From Ceratotherium simum simum (lineage: Eukaryota; Chordata; Mammalia; Perissodactyla; Rhinocerotidae), in NCBI RefSeq assembly GCF_000283155.1, contig NW_004454291.1, positions 1,459,004 through 1,523,003 on the forward strand: a stretch of DNA of 64,000 nucleotides. Reading direction: 5' to 3'. The translations under genes were made by a program, and so were the position numbers. The notes beneath the pieces are model-generated. The model saw only the letters and a list, made by a program, of their open reading frames with translations. It searched no databases and was not told where the DNA came from. Below are positions 57,432 to 64,000 of the stretch, one piece after another (within the stretch, counting starts at the first letter, position 1; each line of letters begins with the position of its first letter).

Positions 57432-58178
57432 AATCCTTTGTGATTCAAGTGGTTGCCTGTTATTTCCCTCCAGTAAAATGAGAGGAGGACAAGAGCATCT
57501 GTTGATAGATCACCATGTGATTTGGGCAGATAAAATTGACATTGCTATAACTATATTCCTTTCACCACTCGTCTACCCATTTCTGTGAGGAGGATTGCTC
57601 CATATTTACATCTATAAACACAAAAGGAGGAATCGACTTAATACTTCATTCCGGTAATAACTAATGCCCATCTATTGAGAAAAACAGGACAGTCTCCTCT
57701 ATCTCACTGAGATAAATCTAATAAAAATAACTTTTTATGTTTGTTAATTTAGTTCATTTTGTTATACATTTATATTTTGATAAATTGTGAAGTACTACTT
57801 ATAATGATAACCCAATCCAGGAGAAAATTTTTAATACTTAAGGCTTTATGTTCATAGAAAACTAAAAATTGATTGAATTTCAATTTATATACAATTTTTT
57901 TGCAGCAAATTATACTGTCAACCAATTATCAATAAAGTACCAATTATGTTTCATCTATAGTCCCACTCATCCTCCTCCTGATTATTTTGAAGCAAATTCC
58001 AGACATAACATCATTTTATCTGTAAATATTTCGGTATAATTGCCTATATGATAAGGATTCTTTAAAAAAATAAGTGATGCCATTATCACATCTAAAAAAT
58101 TTTAACAATAACAATTTAACATTATATATCAAGCCAGTGATCATATTTCCCTGATTGCCTTAAAATTTTATTAATTTT
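57432..58178. other. AT-rich, old L1-like remnants, no gene
   Basis: TTTTGAAGCAAATTCCAGAC, then TCTGTAAATATTTCGGTATA repeats the L1-like motif at 16.88 kb. No exon recognised. Confidence 0.5.
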
Positions 58179-58425
58179 GTGTGTGTGTGTGAGGAAGATT
58201 AGCCCTGAGCTAACATCCATTGCCAATCCTCCTCTTTTTGCTGAGGAAGATTGGCCCTGGGCTAACATCTGTGCCCATCCTCCTCTACTTTGTATGTGGG
58301 ATGCCACCCACCACAGCATGGCTTGATAAGCGATGCATGGATCCATGCCCGGGATCCAAACCTGCAAACACTGGGCCGCCGAAGTGGAGCATGTGAACTT
58401 AACTACTACGCCACCAGGCTGCCTC
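58179..58425 (-). mobile_element. ERE SINE, antisense, 19-bp TSD
   Basis: TTAAAATTTTATTAATTTT (58,160-58,178) and TTGAAATTTTATTAATTTT (58,426-58,444), with one mismatch. A (GT)n tail. Confidence 0.95.
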
Positions 58426-58605
58426 TTGAAATTTTATTAATTTTTAAATTAAAAAAATTTTTTTTTATAATTCTGTTTGAATTGGGAGCTGAATAAGATC
58501 AATATTGACATCAGATGATATGTATCTTAAGTGTCGTCTAATCTATAAATTCTCCCTTCATCTTATTTTTCCTCTTTGTGATTCATATATTTAAGAAAAA
58601 GGATG

Positions 58606-58907
58606 GGCCACCCCATGGCTTAGCGGTTAAGTGTGCGCGCTCCGCTGCTGGCGGCCCGGGTTCAGATCCCGGGCGTGCACTGACGCACCGCTCCTCCGGC
58701 CATGCTGAGGCTGCATCCCACATACAGCAACTAGAAGGATGTGCAACTATGACACACAACTATCTACTGGGGCTTTGGGGGAAAAAAAAAAGGAGGAGCA
58801 TTGGCAATAGATGTTAGCTCAGAGCCAGTCTTCCTCAGCAAAAAGAGGAGGATTAGCACCGATGTTAGCTCAGAGCTGATCTTCCTCACCAAAAAAAAAA
58901 AAAACAA
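58606..58907 (+). mobile_element. ERE SINE, sense, long type, 13-bp perfect TSD
   Basis: AAGAAAAAGGATG lies at 58,593-58,605 and 58,908-58,920. Two tail modules. Confidence 0.95.
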
Positions 58908-59399
58908 AAGAAAAAGGATGATTTATCCTGCAGAGTTTCCCGCTGTCTGGAGTCTCCTGTCTCCCTGCGTTGTCCTTTAGCACATTCCTTAGTCCCTTGT
59001 ATTTCCTATAAATTGGTAGAGCCTATACCAGGGCCTAAAACAGTTTGATTAATTCAATTTCTTTTACACTTCTTTAGTTTTGTGAATTTTGAATAATAAA
59101 ATTTTAATTTTAATTTTTTATTTCAGTCAACTTTTGCCATCTGTAATCAGAGGGATTACTATATATACAAGACTTTTTCTCAGCGCATATGAGTTGTAGA
59201 CATAGGGTTTGTGCACACTGCTGTTTGTATGTTATTCCTCGGCAGACAATAATAAACAATGGTCGTCACCTATAAAGCCTCTCAAATCTGCACACATAAA
59301 ATACAATTTTCTAACCTATTTAAAAATATTCCAATATTAGTAGCTGAAATTATTTTGTATATCTATCTACTTTTTCATTATCAGCTTTCCCCCTCCTCC

Positions 59400-59560
59400 A
59401 GCCCTTTTGAGAGGCCTTGAGAGCAGGGACATTGACTGTCTTAGTTACCACTGTGACCCTCTAGAATCTAGAACCCTGCCTGACACTCAGCAAGCCTGCA
59501 ACAACACCTGTTCAACAGCTGACAAATGAGCAAGTGAATCTTTACCGAATTCTGTGTTTA
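59400..59560. repeat. L2-like LINE fragment
   Basis: GAGCAGGGACATTGACTGTC, then CCCTGCCTGACACTCAGCAA pattern. Confidence 0.6.
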
Positions 59561-59944
59561 CCTCCATGCCCTCAAATATATACATCCTGCCTAAGTGACC
59601 CTGAGAGAGATGCTTTTTTTAATTGTCATAGTTTAGTTGAGAGAACTTCTTCATAAGAAGTGCAAAAAATTCTTCATAAGAATTATAAAAAATAAATATA
59701 CATCAAGGTCATGAAAGACAAGGAAAGATTGAGGAAATATTAAAGGCTGGAGGTAACAAGAGACATTACTCCAAACTGCAATGTGGATCCTGGATCAGAA
59801 AAAGGACATTAGTGGACTGGTGATTTTATTTCCAATAAAATCTGTAGCCTCAACGACCTGCTTGACCCACTGAAGGTCACAGCCCATCCACAGCACTGGA
59901 GCAAAGTCCACAGCCTGCTCCTGGGCACTCTTAGGAGAGATTAA

Positions 59945-60775
59945 AAAACAATTTTTATTGAAGTAAAATATACATAACATAAAATTTCTCATTTTAGCCA
60001 TTTTTTTTGTTTTTTTTCTTTTTGAGGAAGATTGGCCCTGAGCTAACATCTATTGCCAATCTTCCTCTTTTTCTTTTTTTTCTCTCCAAAGCCCCAGTAT
60101 GTAGTTGCATATCCTAGTTGTAGGTCCTTCTAGTTCTTCTGTGTGGAATGCTGCCTCAGCATGGCTTGATGAGTCGCGAGTAGGTCCGCTCCCAGGATCT
60201 GAACTGGTGAACCCTGGGCTGCTGAAGAGGAATGTATGAACTTAACTGCTATGCCACCAGGCCAGCCCCTCATTTTAGCCATTTTTAAGTGTAAAGTTCA
60301 GTAGCATTAAGTATGTTCACATTGTTGTGCAACCATCACCACCATCCATCTTCAGAAATTTTTCATCTTCCCAAACTGAAACTTTGTGCTCATTGAACAA
60401 CTCCCCAATTCTCTTTCCCCTCAGCCTGTGGCAACCACCATTCTACTTTCTGTCTCTATTTGACTATTCTAGGGACCTCAAATAATTATACAATATTTGT
60501 CCTTTTGTGACTGGTGTATTTCACTTAGCATCATGTCCTCAAGGTTCACCCATGTTGTAGCATGTGTCAAAATTTCCTTCCTTTTCAAGACTGCATAATA
60601 TTCCATTGTATGTATATACATTTTGTTTATCCATTCACCTGTCAATGGACACCTGGGTTGCTTCCACCTTTTGGCTATCGTGAATAATGCTGTGGACACA
60701 GGTGTACAAGTATTTGTTCAAGTCCTTGCTTTCAATTCTTTAGGGTATTTCCAAAGAGAGATTTAAAAAACATTT
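59945..60775 (-). repeat. L1 ORF2 C-terminus and 3' UTR, antisense
   Basis: On the minus strand 60,699-60,478 reads KRWKQPRCPLTGEWINKMY, then IHTMEYYAVLKRKEIL and ATTWVNLEDMMLSE. This is the end of L1 ORF2 protein, with its UTR at lower coordinates. An ERE (60,006) splits the UTR. The 5' part of the L1 is absent; nothing functional. Confidence 0.9.
60006..60268 (-). mobile_element. ERE SINE, antisense, 18-bp perfect TSD, in L1
   Basis: CTCATTTTAGCCATTTTT lies at 59,988-60,005 and 60,269-60,286. Confidence 0.96.
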
Positions 60776-60779
60776 TTTG

Positions 60780-61040
60780 TTTGTTTGTTTTTGTTTTTGA
60801 GGAAGATTGGCCCTGTGCTAACATCTGTTGCCAATCTTCCTCTTTTTCTTTTTTCTCCCCAAAGCCCAAGTGCATAGTTGTGTATCATAGTTGTAGAGTT
60901 GTAGCTCTTCTATGTGGGATGCCACCTCAGCATGGCTTGATGTGCAGTGAGTAGGTCTGAGCCCAGGATTCGAACTGGCAAACCCCGGGCCATCAAAGCA
61001 GAACATGCGAACTTAACTGCTACACCACCCGGCTGGCCCC
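60780..61040 (-). mobile_element. ERE SINE, antisense
   Basis: (TTTG)n start, GAGGAAGATTGGCCCTGTGC, end CCGGCTGGCCCC. The imperfect flank duplication AAAACATTTTTTGTT / AAAACGTTTTTGTT. Confidence 0.92.
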
Positions 61041-61479
61041 TTATAAAACGTTTTTGTTGTCGTTTTTCTTTAGCAAGAGAGGTGCCACTTAAGGACAGAA
61101 AATCCCCATCAATTCCTGGTCTTTGTTCAGTGAAGCCCCCAGAGTGGTCTCCCCGAGTTGTGTAAATGTGGGCTCCCTTTGTCTGTGGTTTAGCAAAAGC
61201 TTCATCACCCCACAGAACTGGTTGCAGGAGAGGAAGTGGATCAGTTCAGGTAAGAAGCCCTGGCTCTCCAGCCCTGCCTGCTTCCTGAGATGGTTCCAAG
61301 GTAGAGAGACCTATCGAGATCTCAGTTGTAGCAAAGGGCACTGGGCCACTGAAATAAACCTAGAATGCTTGGAGAGAGACAGGGCCATTAAGGGAAGGAG
61401 GAAGAGGGGGAAGGAATCTTTGAGGCGGCAAACACTGGAACTGGTCCTCTCCAGGCCTCCTTGAGTCCTGGGAAGGGTG

Positions 61480-61508
61480 TGTATGTGTGTGTGTGTGCGC
61501 GTGTGTGT
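61480..61508. repeat. (GT)n with GC interruption
   Basis: TGTATGTGTGTGTGTGTGCG then CGTGTGTGTG. A short microsatellite. Confidence 0.85.
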
Positions 61509-61529
61509 ACCAGAAGGGCTGATGCTAAG

Positions 61530-61738
61530 ATTTGGGGCTGGATAATTCCTTGTTGTGGGGGGCTGTTCCGTGCATAATAGGATATTTAGCAACATCCCTG
61601 ATCTCTACCGGGTAGATGCCAGTAGCACCCACCCCCAGTTGTGACAAACAAAAATGTCTCCAGACATTTGAGACCATTTCAGACCAAATGTCCTCTGAAG
61701 GACAAAATCACCCCCGGTTGAGAACCACTGGGCTAGGG
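61530..61738 (-). mobile_element. MER20 (hAT-Charlie) DNA transposon, antisense
   Basis: GGATAATTCCTTGTTGTGGG, then AGCAACATCCCTGATCTCTA, AAAATGTCTCCAGACATTTG and CCCCCGGTTGAGAACCACTG. Nearly full length, with the terminal CAGTGGTTCTCAA inverted end visible in antisense. Confidence 0.9.
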
Positions 61739-63885
61739 TGAAAAATGCTCTCCCTGAGCTTAGTTCAGGGCGGGTGCCTTCCCTGAAAGGACTGTTGAGG
61801 ATGAGTAAGGGCACCTTGGCTCCAGAAGTAGCTGCTGGAGCCAGTGACCAGCTTCTACGACCACACTCCAAGCGTGGCTTGGGGAACAACGTCGTTGCTC
61901 ATACAGTTGGCATCTCCTTTGGGAGAGATTCGACCACATTCCTCAGCTGCCTTACCTCAAGCTGCAGCCCCGTTCCTAAGGGACAACTGACATGGAAGCC
62001 TCCCCACCTCCACTACTCCAGGGCAGTCTAGCACCCTGGATGTAAAAATAAAGCGCTTTAACCCATCTGTCTGGGAGCTGCCTTCACTGAGTGAAACACT
62101 GTGGAGAGGGCAGAAGGCTTGCCCCAAGGCCAGCCCAGGGAGAAAGACCTCTCTCCAGTGTGCTTGGGAACCCCCACCATTCGGCCAGTTGCTTCTCATG
62201 GCCTGGCCCCTCCTGTCCAACATCCCAGAGGACTCAAGATACGTATCTAAGTCCTCGGGAATCCCGCACAAGTGGAGAGGGTGCAGGCTGAAGCTGTTGA
62301 GATGGACAGACAGGACGTCTGGATCGCCTCCTCTTACAGCTCTGTGGGTGTAAGCATTGCAGTAAAGGCTCCACCTGGATCCCAAACTGAATTAGAGGGA
62401 CACTCCGGTTCGTTGTTAGTTGTTATTGGAAATGGATGCATGATTCTATAGTTCTCTTTCACCTTTAAACCAGGTGCCCTGAGACTCTGTATGAAGATGA
62501 CATTCTCTGCAAAACCTGGAATAGGAGGGGCCTCTTAACCCTTACGTTTTGGTCAGAACTGCCCTGCTAATTCCTTTGGATCTCTACTTTACGACACACA
62601 TCTCCATGACAACAGCAGCTCCGGGCATCACGGTGTGTTTCCTGCCCAGTAATCAGAGGTTGATAGTGCCAGGGAGTTGTCAGCGCTGCAATCCAGTGCT
62701 TCATTGGTGCTTATAATTTAGCCTCTCCAGACTAACTCCAGGGAAAAGTGGAGGAAGGGAGGGTGATGTAGGGCCGTGGAGAACTCGCAGAATCTAAAGG
62801 CAGGATCCAAGTCACAGTTGGGGCTCACGGGACTGCAAGGGAAGCAGGCACTCTCTAATCGATCTGACCCCTCCTCTGTGGGTCCATTCCGTCCTCCTTT
62901 CTGCACACAAGCCCCCTCTGCTTATTCACAAGCATGCACACGGGACCCCAGGATACTTTTGGAGGCACAACGGGGCTCAGCCACACCTTCTTGTCTATAA
63001 GGAAGGCTTCCCTGAGGCTAGAGGAAGGGAGGAAAGTCAGTTTTACATCCAGGACTGGTTCCCATCGATGGCCACAGGGCAGGGAGGCCTCAGCTGGGAT
63101 GTGGGTGCTGTGCTTTGGGGGAGCTGGCAGGTGAGGTCAACTCACTCCGAAAACAATTATTTTCAGCTCTGGCAAAAATCCATATGGGTTTATGCAAATG
63201 AAGTTTTCACTTTTGAATAAATAGCCAGAAGCCCCCGTGAAGGCACGTCCAGTCTCTCCACTTCTTGCAGGTGGAGGGTGTGGCCCACCTGCTCCCAGCA
63301 GGTCATCTCCCAGTGGCCACCACTTGGCTGTGGCCCATCCATTTATCTCCACCACTGCTTGTTCCACCAGGCACGCCTGTAGCCATCGAGTCATGATGCT
63401 CCTGCAAGTTGTTCCAATGAAACTACAGGTAAATTTTGTCCTCTAAAGCTACAAGTGAGGAGATGGATATAGATGTATATACCTTCTAGGTTAGGTGAGA
63501 GATCAGGAAGTTGAGGTAAATCATACCAGAGAGCCTCGATTTTCCGTTAAGCAGGAGGCAGGGCAAGAGTGGAGGGGTCAGGGTTGTGGAGATCAGGGCT
63601 TCCCACTACGTGCCCCAGCCTGGGTGCCTCAGATGAGTTACAGGTGAGCAGAGACATCCTTGGTACTCAAGATGGCCCAGCCCAGCAGGCTGCGTGGTTT
63701 TAGGGTACTGTCGTCAAAAACAGGAGGAGGTTGGTATGGAAGATTTCATAGAGGCAGAAACAAGAGCACTTGACAACTGATTAAATGCCCAGGACGAGGG
63801 ACATGAGGACAAGAAGAGACAATTTTTTGACCTCAGTGCGCTGGGATGGGCTCAGAGTGTACTAGTTCCTACAACATCTAAATAC
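61739..63885. other. No gene seen at the right end
   Basis: Moderately GC-rich unique-looking DNA. Several open frames (up to 142 codons, minus strand 61,957-62,385) show no recognisable domain, signal or splice pattern. A coding exon of a neighbouring gene cannot be excluded but is not supported. Confidence 0.45.
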
Positions 63886-63889
63886 TACT

Positions 63890-63975
63890 CACTCTCTTTT
63901 TCAGATTGTAACTCCTACGGGAGAGGCACGAGGGCAAGTTTATCTTTGTACCCCCAGAGCCTTGATCAATTAGAA
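63890..63975. repeat. L2-like LINE fragment
   Basis: GGGAGAGGCACGAGGGCAAG, then TTTATCTTTGTACCCCCAGA resembles the L2 3'-end pattern. Confidence 0.6.
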
Positions 63976-64000
63976 AATTAATGATGGTTTATTTATAGAT

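Noticed and set aside
60478..60699. Conserved-looking 73-aa minus-strand protein
   Set aside because: Carboxy end of L1 ORF2, truncated and non-functional.
61957..62385. 142-codon minus-strand frame near the right end
   Set aside because: No domain or family similarity recognised, and no splice context to support it.

Overview
The window is a piece of mammalian nuclear genome, almost certainly from a perissodactyl and most likely an equid. The main evidence is about 24 copies of a tRNA-derived SINE with the GTGGCTTAGCGGTTAAGT head and the TTAGCTCAGGGCTGATCTTCCTC tail module. I recognise this as the equine repetitive element (ERE) family. Nothing in the window looks bacterial, phage-like or plasmid-like.

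Layout, left to right: (1) 1-17 kb is mostly old repeats: a palindromic element, a CpG island at about 2.5-3.06 kb with no recognisable gene, decayed L1 sequence in both orientations, solo LTRs and SINEs. An assembly gap of exactly 100 N lies at 15,015-15,114. (2) 17.9-23.2 kb holds a plus-strand KRAB zinc-finger locus. Its KRAB exons and splice sites are intact, but its finger array is destroyed by frameshifts, a stop and a SINE insertion. (3) 27.7-28.95 kb is a processed HMGN1 retrocopy on the minus strand. (4) 28.99-30.6 kb is a second dead plus-strand zinc-finger array, a paralogue of the first. The HMGN1 copy landed within about 50 bp of its splice acceptor. (5) 30.6-46 kb holds a CpG island (33.5-34.07 kb), several LTRs, L1 3' ends, a lone finger relic near 37.07 kb, an unexplained duplicated segment (37.86/44.80 kb) and a second 100-N gap inside a SINE. 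(6) 46.19-54.6 kb is the one clearly intact gene: a minus-strand KRAB-8xC2H2 protein of 447 aa over four coding exons, which I recognise as ZNF3. Its probable promoter is the CpG island at 54.24-54.96 kb. (7) 54.96-64 kb has no recognisable gene, only LTR, L1, MER20, ERE and L2/MIR-like sequence.

Biologically this is a KRAB zinc-finger neighbourhood: one conserved member survives and at least two tandem relatives have decayed under retroelement insertion. KRAB zinc-finger proteins typically recruit TRIM28 to DNA targets, often retroelements. The most unusual candidate is the left locus. Its four coding exons still splice in frame into a 136-aa KRAB-only reading frame that ends just before the ruined fingers. 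Family names rest on my recognition of protein and repeat sequence. No alignment, expression or database search was run.
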